64,000 nt of DNA, taken from the NCBI RefSeq assembly GCF_003604195.1, contig NZ_QXGR01000013.1, positions 1-64,000 on the forward strand, in the 5' to 3' direction. Of the stretch, positions 35,527-44,027 are shown in pieces (the stretch's first letter is position 1; each line of letters begins with the position of its first letter). Made by a program: the position numbers and the translations under genes. The notes under the pieces were generated by a model, which made no database searches, was not told the origin of the DNA, and saw only the letters and a list, made by a program, of their open reading frames with translations. This DNA comes from Simplicispira lacusdiani (GTDB taxonomy: Bacteria > Pseudomonadota > Gammaproteobacteria > Burkholderiales > Burkholderiaceae_C).

Positions 35527-35868
35527 TCAGCGCTGCAGCCAATACAGCAGGTGCCCGGCACCCAGCGCCAGCAGCAGCCCCAGCGCCCAAGTGCTGGAGC
35601 GCGTGCACAGACCCCGGCGGCGCTGAAGCGCCGCCAGCACCACGCCCAGAAGCAGCACGGCAGCCCACAGCCCGGCCAGCACCACCCAGACCACGCCCAC
35701 GAAGGTGCAGCCAAAGCTCTCGCAGCGCATTTGCCAAGTGCTCCAGGCCAGGATGGCCAGGCCCACGGTGGCGGCCAGCAGCCCGCTGCCCGCATGGCGC
35801 AGCACCCCGGTCCAGGCGCGCTGCGCGCGGGACGGTGGGGGGGCCGCGATGGCCGGATCGGTCGCCAT
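35527..35868 (-). CDS. Small membrane protein, unknown function
   Basis: I do not recognise this 113-residue protein. It has a short Pro-rich N terminus and three hydrophobic helices: GLLAATVGLAILAWSTWQM, FVGVVWVVLAGLWAAVLLLG and TWALGLLLALGAGHLLYWLQ, with a Cys pair (MRCESFGCTF) in the loop after the first helix. The ATG begins 2 bp after the DUF1569 stop, so the two are probably translated from one message. Inner-membrane location is inferred from the helices. Confidence 0.7.
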   Translation of the reverse strand: MATDPAIAAPPPSRAQRAWTGVLRHAGSGLLAATVGLAILAWSTWQMRCESFGCTFVGVVWVVLAGLWAAVLLLGVVLAALQRRRGLCTRSSTWALGLLLALGAGHLLYWLQR

Positions 35869-35870
35869 GC

Positions 35871-36383
35871 TCAGGCCGGGAGAACGATTTCGTCCTGGTG
35901 GTTGGCGATGTGGAAGGCGTGCGCCCGGGCGTACTGCGCCTTGTCCAGCCGCCCATAGGCAAAGTGCGGCGCCAGCGCGCCACCATGGCCCTCGAAGCGC
36001 GTGATGGCCGCGCGCAGCCGCGCCGTGGAGGCCGCCAGGTCGCCCGGCAGGGCCAGCGCGGGCGCGCCGGGGATGGGCTCGTCCAGCCCGTGGCTCATGC
36101 GGCCGCGCCACTGGAAGACGGCGAAGGCCGCCGCGCCCACGGTGCTCTGGAACAGCGCACCGCGCGGCTGGGGATAGCCGTCCAGGCTCATCTCGATGCT
36201 TTGCGCCAGGTGCTCCAGCACGGCTGGCAGGGGCCAGGCGCCGATGGCGCGCGCCTCCTTGGCGGCGGCCACGCGGTCGAGCCAGCGCAGCGCGTCCTGC
36301 AGGCTGTCCACCTTGGGCAGGTCGGCCCGGGCTGCGAGAGGAGTCAGGGCCAGCGGCGCCTGCAATAGGGTGCGTCGTTTCAT
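35871..36383 (-). CDS. DUF1569 family protein with Tat-like signal
   Basis: The 170-residue protein matches the DUF1569 family of DinB-like helical bundles with unknown function. It starts MKRRTLLQAPLALTPLAARA, a twin-arginine-type signal, followed by helices with PAVLEHLAQSIEMSLDGYPQ and HFAYGRLDKAQYARAHAFHI, ANHQDEIVLP. The conserved His residues of the bundle may bind metal. It is followed at once by the small membrane protein and the creatininase gene. Upstream lies the AT-richer ATPase/TOPRIM island. Confidence 0.75.
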   Translation of the reverse strand: MKRRTLLQAPLALTPLAARADLPKVDSLQDALRWLDRVAAAKEARAIGAWPLPAVLEHLAQSIEMSLDGYPQPRGALFQSTVGAAAFAVFQWRGRMSHGLDEPIPGAPALALPGDLAASTARLRAAITRFEGHGGALAPHFAYGRLDKAQYARAHAFHIANHQDEIVLPA

Positions 36384-36431
36384 GCCGCGCATCGTAGGGC
36401 TTCGGGCCATTTCCTGCACGGAATGCGCGCA

Positions 36432-37031
36432 TCAATTAATGTCGTCTTTCATCCTCTGCAGATGTCTAAATGCGCGATCCAAGCTTGGAGAACTTTGTTT
36501 TGCTCGCTCAACGCTCCAAGAGGACTTAACAAAATTGCATAAATGCAAGTTGTACCCTGGGCCTTGCCGTGCTTGATTTGTCCGCGACACCGCTTCATCT
36601 CTAATCTGTCTCTGCTTTGATTTCGCCAACGCTTGCAAAACGGCGCTCTTTGCATCGAGAACTTCATCCGGCAGACGGGGCAGCTTTCGCTTCTCAACAT
36701 GCAGCCCAGCCGCAAATCCTTCTTGATCCGCCAAGAGCCAACTCTCAGCCTCATTAACTGCCAATCGCAAAAGCAAATTCTTGTGGCTGCGCACTGGGGC
36801 ATGCATCTGAAGCCACTCTTTGACGCATCGTCCATCAGTGTCAGCGATGCACAACACAGGCTGAACATACTGAGCTTGCTCTACATAACGAGGTAGTGCC
36901 GGTATGAGCTTGGTGACACCCTTGGTGTCTATCGATGGCCCGGCCATTGACCATCCCGGTAGCGCTGCTGCCACGAGTTTTTCACCCAAAGCACAACACA
37001 ACGCATCCTCGCCGACGACAAGGATACGCAT
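36432..37031 (-). CDS. TOPRIM-like DUF4276-type protein, partner of the adjacent ATPase
   Basis: The 199-residue protein starts MRILVVGEDALCCALGEKL, giving a TOPRIM-like acidic residue at Glu8. It has the metal-type motif CIADTDGR (Asp64, Asp66) and the DUF4276 hallmark AVNEAESWLLAD at residues 91-102. Such domains are nuclease or topoisomerase-primase folds. The ATG overlaps the ATPase stop in TGATG, so translation is coupled; a GTG one codon earlier is also possible. Base composition is near 50 percent GC, against about 70 percent in the neighbours, suggesting transfer. ATPase plus TOPRIM pairs include anti-phage systems such as PARIS and OLD; a defence role here is inference. Confidence 0.8.
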   Translation of the reverse strand: MRILVVGEDALCCALGEKLVAAALPGWSMAGPSIDTKGVTKLIPALPRYVEQAQYVQPVLCIADTDGRCVKEWLQMHAPVRSHKNLLLRLAVNEAESWLLADQEGFAAGLHVEKRKLPRLPDEVLDAKSAVLQALAKSKQRQIRDEAVSRTNQARQGPGYNLHLCNFVKSSWSVERAKQSSPSLDRAFRHLQRMKDDIN

Positions 37032-38197
37032 CACACCAACAACCCCAACTGCTGAATCCCTTGAGGCCTGGTTTTTGGGAGTAGCACTTCTGCGGGAGTC
37101 AATCCATGCTGCAGTTGTTCAAGCTCATGTTCGCTGGGCTCCCGAACTGTCGACCCGTTCTCTCCTGGCTCGATCAGCAGCGATTGACTGTCACCATCCA
37201 CGTTCTGGAGCAAGATATCGCTGTGCGTGCTAATCACAACTTGTCGCGAAGAGACTCGCCGCTTGCGGTCACGCAGTACACGATCGATCAATAGCGGAAT
37301 GTGTGCAACGATAGCGTCGTTCAGGGATTGCTCCGGCTCTTCCAATAACAAGAGTCCCCCTGCATCCTGCAGCGCCCAAAGCAATCCAATCAAACGCAGC
37401 GTTCCATCCGACAACTGGTTTTCGCGCTGCCAAGAACCGTGGACTCGCCAGTGCGTGAAATTTGCCTCTAGGTGCCATAGACCCGATACTTGGTCCTGTT
37501 CAAAGCGCAATTCCGAAAACAACGGTACGGCACTCGAAAGGGCCTTTTGAATTCGTTTCAAACGAGCATCTCGCGTTTTCCTTGGCGTTTGAGCGATGCG
37601 CTGCATCAGTCCTTGCCCAAAAGGGTCGCTCTCAGGTATACGCGCACCGATCTCATCCCCATGTTTCAACAACTGCGGCACCAAATGCAAATAAGTTGTA
37701 GAAGCAAAAAACTCAGCAAGAGCACGGAAAGACAGATTGCTTCCAATTTGCTCCAAATGAGTCTGAGTCAATCGCTCAGGGTCACCTTCGTCTTCCGCAT
37801 TGTTCGGACGGTCGAGCAGTAGCCTGCCGTTTTTTTCTACACGCTCCTCTGACACCAACACGCGTTGCTGTCCCTTTCCTTCGGACTTTAGCCCCAGCAC
37901 ATAACGCCACCGCGTTGGTGTTGCTCCGCTGTCATCTATCAGTTCCAATTCAATACGCACCTCTGGATCACGGCGAGCATGCAGGCTCCGCAGTTTGGTC
38001 AAACCGCCACGATCTTTGAGTGCCTTTTGTACGCCACCGCCGTCGGTCTGGGCTACGGTTCTGAGGAAGCGAAAAACGTCCAGAAGATTCGACTTCCCTG
38101 ACGCATTTGCGCCAAGGACATGAGTACGGGCGGCCAGAGGAATGTCCGCTTCACGAAAGTTGCGCCAATTTTTTAGCTTCAGGCGTGTAATCTGCAT
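37031..38197 (-). CDS. AAA/ABC-type ATPase (AAA_21-like) of the ATPase-TOPRIM pair
   Basis: The 388-residue protein begins MQITRLKLKNWRNFREADI, typical of SMC/RecF/OLD-like ATPases. Walker A is GANASGKS at residues 29-36, the signature-like motif QLSDGTLRLIGLLWAL at 261-276, Walker B LLLLEEPE at 283-290 and the H-loop STHSD at 324-328. The middle (about 90-250) is a helical insertion without a recognised domain; there is no long coiled coil and no fused nuclease. The ATG at 38197 has GGAG upstream, better than a TTG at 38215. Composition is AT-richer than its surroundings. The TOPRIM-like gene is coupled to its end. Confidence 0.85.
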   Translation of the reverse strand: MQITRLKLKNWRNFREADIPLAARTHVLGANASGKSNLLDVFRFLRTVAQTDGGGVQKALKDRGGLTKLRSLHARRDPEVRIELELIDDSGATPTRWRYVLGLKSEGKGQQRVLVSEERVEKNGRLLLDRPNNAEDEGDPERLTQTHLEQIGSNLSFRALAEFFASTTYLHLVPQLLKHGDEIGARIPESDPFGQGLMQRIAQTPRKTRDARLKRIQKALSSAVPLFSELRFEQDQVSGLWHLEANFTHWRVHGSWQRENQLSDGTLRLIGLLWALQDAGGLLLLEEPEQSLNDAIVAHIPLLIDRVLRDRKRRVSSRQVVISTHSDILLQNVDGDSQSLLIEPGENGSTVREPSEHELEQLQHGLTPAEVLLPKTRPQGIQQLGLLV

Positions 38198-38254
38198 AGC
38201 AATCTCCAACCGCAATCTGGTCAGGCAGCAATCTTATTCGCACGACATTGATCC

Positions 38255-39004
38255 ATGACTCACGACCTCTTTCGACAAGACGCTTACCTGCGCGAATGCG
38301 GCGCGCGCGTCACCGCCGCGTCCGAGGCCGGCATCGAGCTCGACCGCACCGTGTTCTACCCCCTGGGCGGCGGCCAGGCGGGCGACAGCGGCGCGCTGGT
38401 GCTGGACGATGGCGCCCTGCTCGCCATCGCCGACACGCGCAAGGCCAAGGACGCCGAGGGCCAGCCCACCGGCGGCATCTTGCATGTGCCCGCGCCGGGG
38501 CAGGAGGCGCTGCTGGCGCGGCTGGCCCCCGGCCAGGCCGTCACCGCGCGCATCGACGGCGAACGCCGCCACCGCATGATGCGCCTGCACACGGCCAGCC
38601 ACCTTCTGTGCCATCTGGTGCCGCACCTGGTCAACGGCTGCTCGATCACGCCCGACTACGCGCGCCTGGATTTCGCCACGGCCGAGCCCATCGACAAGGA
38701 GCAGCTCACCGCCGGGCTGGCCGCGCTGGTGGCGGCCACGCACCCGGTGACGGTGGCGTCGATCAGCGACGCCGAACTCGACGCCAACCCTCAGCTCGTC
38801 AAGAGCATGAGCGTGCAGCCGCCGCGCGGCACGGGGCGCATCCGCACCATCCGCATCGGCGCCGAGGGCGGAGCGCTGATCGACCTGCAGCCCTGCGGCG
38901 GCACGCACGTGGCCCACACCGCCGAGATCGGCGCCGTGGCCGTGACCAAGGTCGAGAAGAAAAGCGCCACCACGCGCCGCGTGGTGCTGGGCTTCGTGGC
39001 CTGA
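38255..39004 (+). CDS. Alanyl-tRNA editing protein (AlaX-type)
   Basis: AlaX proteins deacylate Ser- or Gly-charged tRNA-Ala in trans. The 249-residue protein has the AlaRS editing fold: VFYPLGGGQAGDSGALVLDD, the zinc motif LHTASHLLCHLV and the second motif QPCGGTHVAHTAEIG supplying Cys and His ligands. The glycine-rich N-terminal part before the HTASH motif marks the longer AlaX class. It is the first plus-strand gene after the ATPase island and stands alone, 57 bp from the ATPase start in divergent orientation. Confidence 0.92.
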   Translation: MTHDLFRQDAYLRECGARVTAASEAGIELDRTVFYPLGGGQAGDSGALVLDDGALLAIADTRKAKDAEGQPTGGILHVPAPGQEALLARLAPGQAVTARIDGERRHRMMRLHTASHLLCHLVPHLVNGCSITPDYARLDFATAEPIDKEQLTAGLAALVAATHPVTVASISDAELDANPQLVKSMSVQPPRGTGRIRTIRIGAEGGALIDLQPCGGTHVAHTAEIGAVAVTKVEKKSATTRRVVLGFVA

Positions 39005-39091
39005 CCGACAATACGGCCTGCGCCACGGCGGGCCCTCCCCTGCGCACAGCCCCGGAACCAAAGCGCGCCGCCGCGCTCCCACAGGACGACC

Positions 39092-41299
39092 ATGTCCCGC
39101 TCCAGCCTCCACCGTTTTTTCAACGCTCTTGTTTTCATAGCTGCCGCCGCAGGATGGACAAGCGCCAACGCCCAATTTAGCAATAACCCTGCCGCCGCCA
39201 CGGGCAGCGTGGTGACCACGCCCCAGGTGCGCGCCGAACTGCTGGCCCACGCGCCCGAGGGCGTGGCCCCGGGCCAGCCCGTGTGGCTGGGCCTGCAGCT
39301 CACGCACCAGAAGGACTGGCACACCTACTGGAAGAACCCCGGCGATTCCGGCCTGCCCACCGAGCTGACCTGGCAGCTACCCGCCGGCCTGGACGTGGGC
39401 GAGACCGCCTGGCCCGTGCCCCAGCGCATCCGCGTGGGGCGCCTGGCCAACTTCGGTTACGACGGCCAGGTGCTGCTGGCCGCGCCGCTGCAGGTGCCCG
39501 CCGGCTTCAAGGCGCCCGCCAGCGGCCAGGTCGAGATCCGCCTGCGCGCCACCTGGCTGGCCTGCCGCGTGGAGTGCATCCCCGAGGAAGGCAGTTTCAT
39601 CCTCCAGTTGCCGGTGCGCGGCTCCACGGCCATGCACGGTGCCGCCTTTGCCCAGGCCCAGGCGGCCCAGCCCGCGCCGCTGCAGGGCCAGAGCCGCCTC
39701 ACCGTGGACGGCGAGCGCCTGCAACTGAGCGTGAGCGGCCTGCCCGACAGCGTGCGCGGCCGATCGCTCGAAGTCTTCGCCGAGACCCCGGCCGTGCTGG
39801 CCCCCGCCGCCGAGCACGGCAAGGACTGGACGCAGGCCTGGCAGGGCGACACCTGGACGGCCAGCCTGCCGCTCTCGCCCGACCGCGGCCAGAGCCTGGC
39901 GCAACTGGCGCTGCTGGTCGCGCCGCTGCCGGGCCAAGGCAGCCCGCTCCCACCGGGCACGCCGCGCGGCTGGCACACCGTGGCCGCCATCGACGGCCAA
40001 TGGGCCCCGGCCGCGCCGGGCGCTGGTGTCTCGCCCGCGCTGGCGGCCGCGCTCGAAGCCAACCAGGCGGGCGCCGGCCCCACGGCGGTGACGGGCTCGC
40101 TGCTCGCGGCCCTGCTCGGCGGACTGGTCGGCGGGCTGCTGCTCAACCTCATGCCCTGCGTGTTCCCGGTGCTGGCCATCAAGGTGATGGGCTTTGCGCG
40201 CCACGGCAACCACCAGCGCGCGCAGCGCCTGGGCGGCGTGGCCTACACGGTGGGCGTGGTGCTGTCGTTCCTGGCGCTGGGCGGCCTGCTGCTGGCCCTG
40301 CGCGCGGCGGGCGAGCAGCTCGGCTGGGGCTTCCAGCTGCAGTCGCCCGCCGTGGTGGCGCTGCTGGCGGCGCTGTTCACCCTGATCGGGCTGAACCTGG
40401 CGGGCGTGTTCGAGTTCGGCCAGTTCGTGCCCGGCCGCCTGGCCACGCTGCAGGCGCGGCATCCGGCGGGCGACGCCTTCCTCACCGGCGTGCTGGCCGT
40501 GGCCATCGCCTCGCCCTGCACGGCACCTTTCATGGGCGCGGCGCTGGGCTTCGCCATCGACATGCCGGCGCCGCAGGCGCTGGCCGTGTTCGGCGCCCTG
40601 GGCGTGGGCATGGCCCTGCCCTACCTGCTGGCCGCCTGGGTGCCCGGCGTGGCGCGCGCCCTGCCGCGCCCCGGCGCCTGGATGGACACCTTCCGCCGCG
40701 CCATGGCCTTCCCCATGTTCGCCACCGTGGTGTGGCTGGTGTGGGTGCTGGGCCAGCAAAGCGGCATCGACGGCGCGGGCGCGCTCCTGGCGCTGCTGGT
40801 GGCGGCCAGCAGCGTGGTGTGGTCGCTCACGCTGCGCGGCCGCACGCGCGCCATTGTTGCTTCTGTTTTGATAGCATTCGGCGCTTGGTTGACGGCCGCC
40901 ATTGGCCCGAATGTGCTCAAGCCCGTGGAGGCACCCATGCCCATCGCCGGGGCCGCCGGCGCCACCTGGCAGCCCTGGTCGGCCCAGCGCGTGCAGGAGC
41001 TCACGGCCGCCGGCAAGCCGGTGTTCATCGACTTCACCGCCGCCTGGTGCGTGACCTGCCAGTACAACAAGCGCAACGCGCTGCAGGATGCCAGCGTGCT
41101 GGCCGACTTCGCGAAGAACGAGGTCACGCTGTTGCGCGCCGACTGGACGCGCCGCGACAGCGCCATCACCGCCGCCCTGGCCGAGCTGGGCCGCAACGGC
41201 GTGCCGGTGTACGTGCTGATCATCCCCGGCCGCGTGCCCGTGGTGATGAGCGAGATCCTCAGCGTGTCGGAGCTGCGCACGGCGCTGGCGGCGCTCTGA
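39092..41299 (+). CDS. Protein-disulfide reductase, DsbD/ScsB type
   Basis: It moves reducing equivalents from cytosolic thioredoxin across the inner membrane. The 735 residues comprise a signal peptide, a periplasmic N domain of the ScsB/DsbD_2 type (TYWKNPGDSGLPTELTW, WLACRVECIPEEGSF), a membrane domain with LMPCVFPVLAIKVMGFARH and ASPCTAPFMGAALGFAI (Cys about 355 and 475), and a C-terminal thioredoxin domain with AAWCVTCQYNKRN (Cys 652 and 655). Two copies of the TTTTGATAGC-type repeat are read in frame, in the signal peptide (residues about 12-18) and in a late membrane helix (about 589-600). Canonical DsbD is shorter, so ScsB-like is preferred. Confidence 0.88.
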   Translation: MSRSSLHRFFNALVFIAAAAGWTSANAQFSNNPAAATGSVVTTPQVRAELLAHAPEGVAPGQPVWLGLQLTHQKDWHTYWKNPGDSGLPTELTWQLPAGLDVGETAWPVPQRIRVGRLANFGYDGQVLLAAPLQVPAGFKAPASGQVEIRLRATWLACRVECIPEEGSFILQLPVRGSTAMHGAAFAQAQAAQPAPLQGQSRLTVDGERLQLSVSGLPDSVRGRSLEVFAETPAVLAPAAEHGKDWTQAWQGDTWTASLPLSPDRGQSLAQLALLVAPLPGQGSPLPPGTPRGWHTVAAIDGQWAPAAPGAGVSPALAAALEANQAGAGPTAVTGSLLAALLGGLVGGLLLNLMPCVFPVLAIKVMGFARHGNHQRAQRLGGVAYTVGVVLSFLALGGLLLALRAAGEQLGWGFQLQSPAVVALLAALFTLIGLNLAGVFEFGQFVPGRLATLQARHPAGDAFLTGVLAVAIASPCTAPFMGAALGFAIDMPAPQALAVFGALGVGMALPYLLAAWVPGVARALPRPGAWMDTFRRAMAFPMFATVVWLVWVLGQQSGIDGAGALLALLVAASSVVWSLTLRGRTRAIVASVLIAFGAWLTAAIGPNVLKPVEAPMPIAGAAGATWQPWSAQRVQELTAAGKPVFIDFTAAWCVTCQYNKRNALQDASVLADFAKNEVTLLRADWTRRDSAITAALAELGRNGVPVYVLIIPGRVPVVMSEILSVSELRTALAAL
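39126..39145. repeat. Half-repeat inside the DsbD-type signal peptide
   Basis: CTCTTGTTTTCATAGCTGCC resembles the TGTTTTGATAGC half of the dispersed family and is read in frame within the hydrophobic core of the signal peptide. A single short match, so tentative. Confidence 0.35.
40857..40892. repeat. Dispersed short repeat inside the DsbD-type membrane domain
   Basis: TTGCTTCTGTTTTGATAGC followed by ATTCGGCGCTTGGTTGAC matches the left side of the family (TTTTGATAGC-N-AGCGCTTG). It encodes a hydrophobic stretch VASVLIAFGAWL in a transmembrane helix and stands out from the surrounding GC-rich codons. Confidence 0.6.
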
Positions 41300-41443
41300 C
41301 CCGGCCGACAAGCCCCCAGCGTCCCGCAGGGTCTTGTATTCAGTCTGTCACACCCGGTTGGTGCAATGGCGGCAAGCCATCGGCGCCCTCTCTCGCGAGG
41401 GTTTCGGTGCGCTTGCTTTTTCAACACCACCGGAAATGTTCCC

Positions 41444-42436
41444 ATGAAAAAATCCCTGATCGCCCTGGCCGTGCTCGGCATGGCCGCGGGCATCGCCTCG
41501 GCCCAGTCCAATGTTTCGCTGTACGGCCGTATCGACGCCGGCCTGGGCAAGGCCTTCGGCGGCAAATCCCAGATGCAGAGCAGCTACAAGGAAAGCACCA
41601 TGTGGGGCGTGCGCGGCCAGGAAGACCTGGGCGGCGGCCTGAAGGCATCGTTCAACTTCGAGCAGGGCGTGAATATCGAAGACGGCTCCCTGACGGGCGG
41701 CGCCAGCGGCGCCTGGAACCGCGCGGCCTGGCTGGGCCTCGGCGGCGGCTTTGGCGAATTCGCCATGGGCCGCATGACGACGCCGCAGAACCGCGCCATG
41801 GGCGTGTTCGACCTCAACGGCACGGCCAACACCACCTCGGCGCTGAAGAACCTGGGCCTGGAAGCCGATGGCTCCCTGGGCGGCTCGCGCGCCAACAGCC
41901 AGTTCCTGTACACCTCGCCCAATCTGGGCGGCTTCCAGGCCCGCGCCTCGGTGATCCTGAAAGAAGACAAGGCCGCGCCCGCCGCTGGCGCCGCCGACAC
42001 GCGCAAGGCCTCGTACCAGCTGGCCGCCAGCTACAAGACCGGCGCGCTGAACCTGGGCGCCGTGGTGCAGAGCAAGATGGCCGAAGGCGCCAACAACCGC
42101 ACCGGCTATGCCCTGGGCGCGCGCTACGACTTCCCGTCGTTCGCGGTGAGCGCGCTGTACACGCAGGATGAGTCCAAGAGCACGGGCAAGGGCTTCGGCC
42201 TGGGCGTGGTCATGCCCTTAGGCGCCTGGGTATTGGGCGCCCAGGTGGCCCGCGTGACGGACAACCCCAACCCCGCCCGCGACGGCGCCACCGCCTACGA
42301 ACTGTTCGCCAATTACTATCTGTCCAAGCGCACCATGCTCTACGCGGGCTACGGCGGCCTCGACAGCGCCGGCAAGGTGGTCAAGGGCACGACCGGCTCC
42401 AACACCTTCGGCCTGGGCCTGGTGCACAAGTTCTGA
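41444..42436 (+). CDS. Gram-negative trimeric porin (OmpC/Omp32-like)
   Basis: The 330-residue protein is a Burkholderiales-type general porin. It has a clear signal peptide (MKKSLIALAVLGMAAGIASA), the mature start QSNVSLYGRIDAGLGKAFGG, the RGQEDLGGGLKASFNFEQG strand pair, and the C-terminal Phe required for outer-membrane assembly (TFGLGLVHKF). Strands alternate in the usual beta-barrel way. A strong terminator follows 25 bp after the stop. The leader (41300-41443) is 144 bp with no gene. Confidence 0.95.
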   Translation: MKKSLIALAVLGMAAGIASAQSNVSLYGRIDAGLGKAFGGKSQMQSSYKESTMWGVRGQEDLGGGLKASFNFEQGVNIEDGSLTGGASGAWNRAAWLGLGGGFGEFAMGRMTTPQNRAMGVFDLNGTANTTSALKNLGLEADGSLGGSRANSQFLYTSPNLGGFQARASVILKEDKAAPAAGAADTRKASYQLAASYKTGALNLGAVVQSKMAEGANNRTGYALGARYDFPSFAVSALYTQDESKSTGKGFGLGVVMPLGAWVLGAQVARVTDNPNPARDGATAYELFANYYLSKRTMLYAGYGGLDSAGKVVKGTTGSNTFGLGLVHKF

Positions 42437-42461
42437 CGCCGGCGGCCCGCCGCGCGGACAA

Positions 42462-42491
42462 AAAAAGAGCGGCTCCACAGCCGCTCTTTTT
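42462..42491. terminator. Strong bidirectional terminator after the porin gene
   Basis: AAAAAGAGCGGCT pairs with AGCCGCTCTTTTT in a perfect 13-bp stem around a CCAC loop, giving a T-run on the porin strand and, by symmetry, on the strand of the convergent MATE gene. Confidence 0.92.
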
Positions 42492-42618
42492 CCTTCACTC
42501 GCGATGAAAGGCCGGCCCGCGCCGCATGCACCCGCAGCCCTCCACCAAGAGTGCCCCGTGCCTCGCGGCCCGCCTGCCGCCGCCATGGTGCGCCCGGCGC
42601 GTGACAGAGCCATGACCT

Positions 42619-43959
42619 TCACCCCCAGCGCGTGCACTTCACCGCCACCGCCGTGGCGATGCCGTAGAGCACCATGGCGGCCGCGACGAGCAGGAAATAG
42701 CTTCCCGCACCCTGCTGGCTGCCCGCCAGCCACGCGCCGATGGCCGCCACCAGCAGCAAGCGCACGCTGCCCGCCAGCACCGGCCCGAGCACCTTGCCCG
42801 AGCCCTGCGCGGCGAAGTACAGCGTGAGCCCGAGTCCGAAGAAGGGAAACGCCGGGCCGGCGGCGCGCAGGTACTGGCGCGCATGGCGCAGCACCTCCTC
42901 GTCGGCGCTGAACAGTCCCGCCCAGAGGTCCGGCGCCACGGTGACCACCAGGCCGATGAGCCCCAGGTTGGCCGCCGACAGGCCGGCCGCCGTCCAGGCG
43001 ATGCGCCGCGCCCGCGCGATGTCGCCCGCGCCCACCGCCATGCCCACCATGGGCACCGCCGCCACGCCGATGCCGAAGGCCACCGGGATCAGCAGGAATT
43101 CGAGCCGCTGACCGATGGAATAGCCCGCCAGCGGCAGCACGCCCAGGTGCGCGACCAAGCCGGTGACCACCAGCACCGTCAGCACCGACTGCACGGGCGA
43201 GATCAGCGACACCGCGCCCACGCGCAGGATGTCGCCGAACATGGCGCGCTGCACCGCCACACCGCGCAGGCGCAATGTGAGCCGCCCCTGGCCGCTCACC
43301 AGGAACCACAGGAAGAACAGCACGCTCGCGGCCGTGGCGATGATGTGGCCCACGGCCACGCCCACCATGCCGAACGAGGGCACCGGCCCCCAGCCCAGGC
43401 CGAGCGCGCCGCCCAGCACGATCTGCAGCAGCGCCGCCGCGACGATGGCGATCGACGGCACGCGCATGTTGCCCGTGCCGCGCAGAATGGAGGCCAGGGT
43501 GTTGCTCAGCCACACCAGCAGCGCACCGCTGAACAGCACGGCCGAATAGCGCGCGGCCTCGGCCAGCACCGCGCCCGTGCCGCCCAGCCAGCGGTAGAAC
43601 AGCGGCCCCCCGGCGAGAAACACCAGGCTGTAGGCCAGCCCCGCGCCCGCGCCGATCAGCAGCGCATGGAAGGCCAGCGCATTGGCGCGCGGCACATCCA
43701 GCGCGCCCAGGGCACGGCTGACCGCCGACGACACGCCGCCGCCCATGGCGCCGGCCGACATCATGCCGGTGAGCATGGCGAACGGGAACACCAGGGCCAT
43801 CGCGGCCAGCGGCGTGGTGCCCAGCCGGCCCACGTAATAGGTCTCGGCGATGCCCACGAGCACCGTCATCGCCATGGCCAGCACGTTGGGCAGCGACAGC
43901 CGCACCAGCGTGGAGAGGATGGGGCCTTGCTGCAGGCGGATGATGTCTAACGATTGCAT
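42619..43959 (-). CDS. MATE-family multidrug/metabolite exporter
   Basis: The 446-residue protein has twelve membrane segments arranged as two MATE repeats. The N-terminal motif LVRLSLPNVLAMAMTVLVGI with AETYYVGRLGTTPLAAMALV is characteristic, and the second repeat has PVAFGIGVAAVPMVGMAVGA. The start is set at the ATG at 43959, which lies inside a perfect 14-bp palindrome (43953-43966), so its expression is probably controlled by a repressor. The divergent CoA-binding gene starts 68 bp away. Confidence 0.9.
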   Translation of the reverse strand: MQSLDIIRLQQGPILSTLVRLSLPNVLAMAMTVLVGIAETYYVGRLGTTPLAAMALVFPFAMLTGMMSAGAMGGGVSSAVSRALGALDVPRANALAFHALLIGAGAGLAYSLVFLAGGPLFYRWLGGTGAVLAEAARYSAVLFSGALLVWLSNTLASILRGTGNMRVPSIAIVAAALLQIVLGGALGLGWGPVPSFGMVGVAVGHIIATAASVLFFLWFLVSGQGRLTLRLRGVAVQRAMFGDILRVGAVSLISPVQSVLTVLVVTGLVAHLGVLPLAGYSIGQRLEFLLIPVAFGIGVAAVPMVGMAVGAGDIARARRIAWTAAGLSAANLGLIGLVVTVAPDLWAGLFSADEEVLRHARQYLRAAGPAFPFFGLGLTLYFAAQGSGKVLGPVLAGSVRLLLVAAIGAWLAGSQQGAGSYFLLVAAAMVLYGIATAVAVKCTRWG

Positions 43960-43981
43960 ATGCAATGATTGTATATGCAAA
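43953..43981. promoter_or_regulatory. Tandem palindromic operator overlapping the MATE start codon
   Basis: ATTGCATATGCAAT (43953-43966) is a perfect 14-bp palindrome. A near copy, ATTGTATATGCAAA, lies at 43968-43981, 15 bp on centre to centre. The shape (TTGcATATgCAA) is like MarR-family sites. No regulator gene is adjacent. Confidence 0.55.
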
Positions 43982-44027
43982 CAAAAGAGCACGTAGCACC
44001 GGCCCGCGCTTGCGTACACTGGCATGC

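Noticed and set aside
36384..38254. Direct repeats or attachment site at the edges of the ATPase island
   Set aside because: Only short similarity (GACATT near both ends) was found, which is not above chance. No tRNA or integrase is present.
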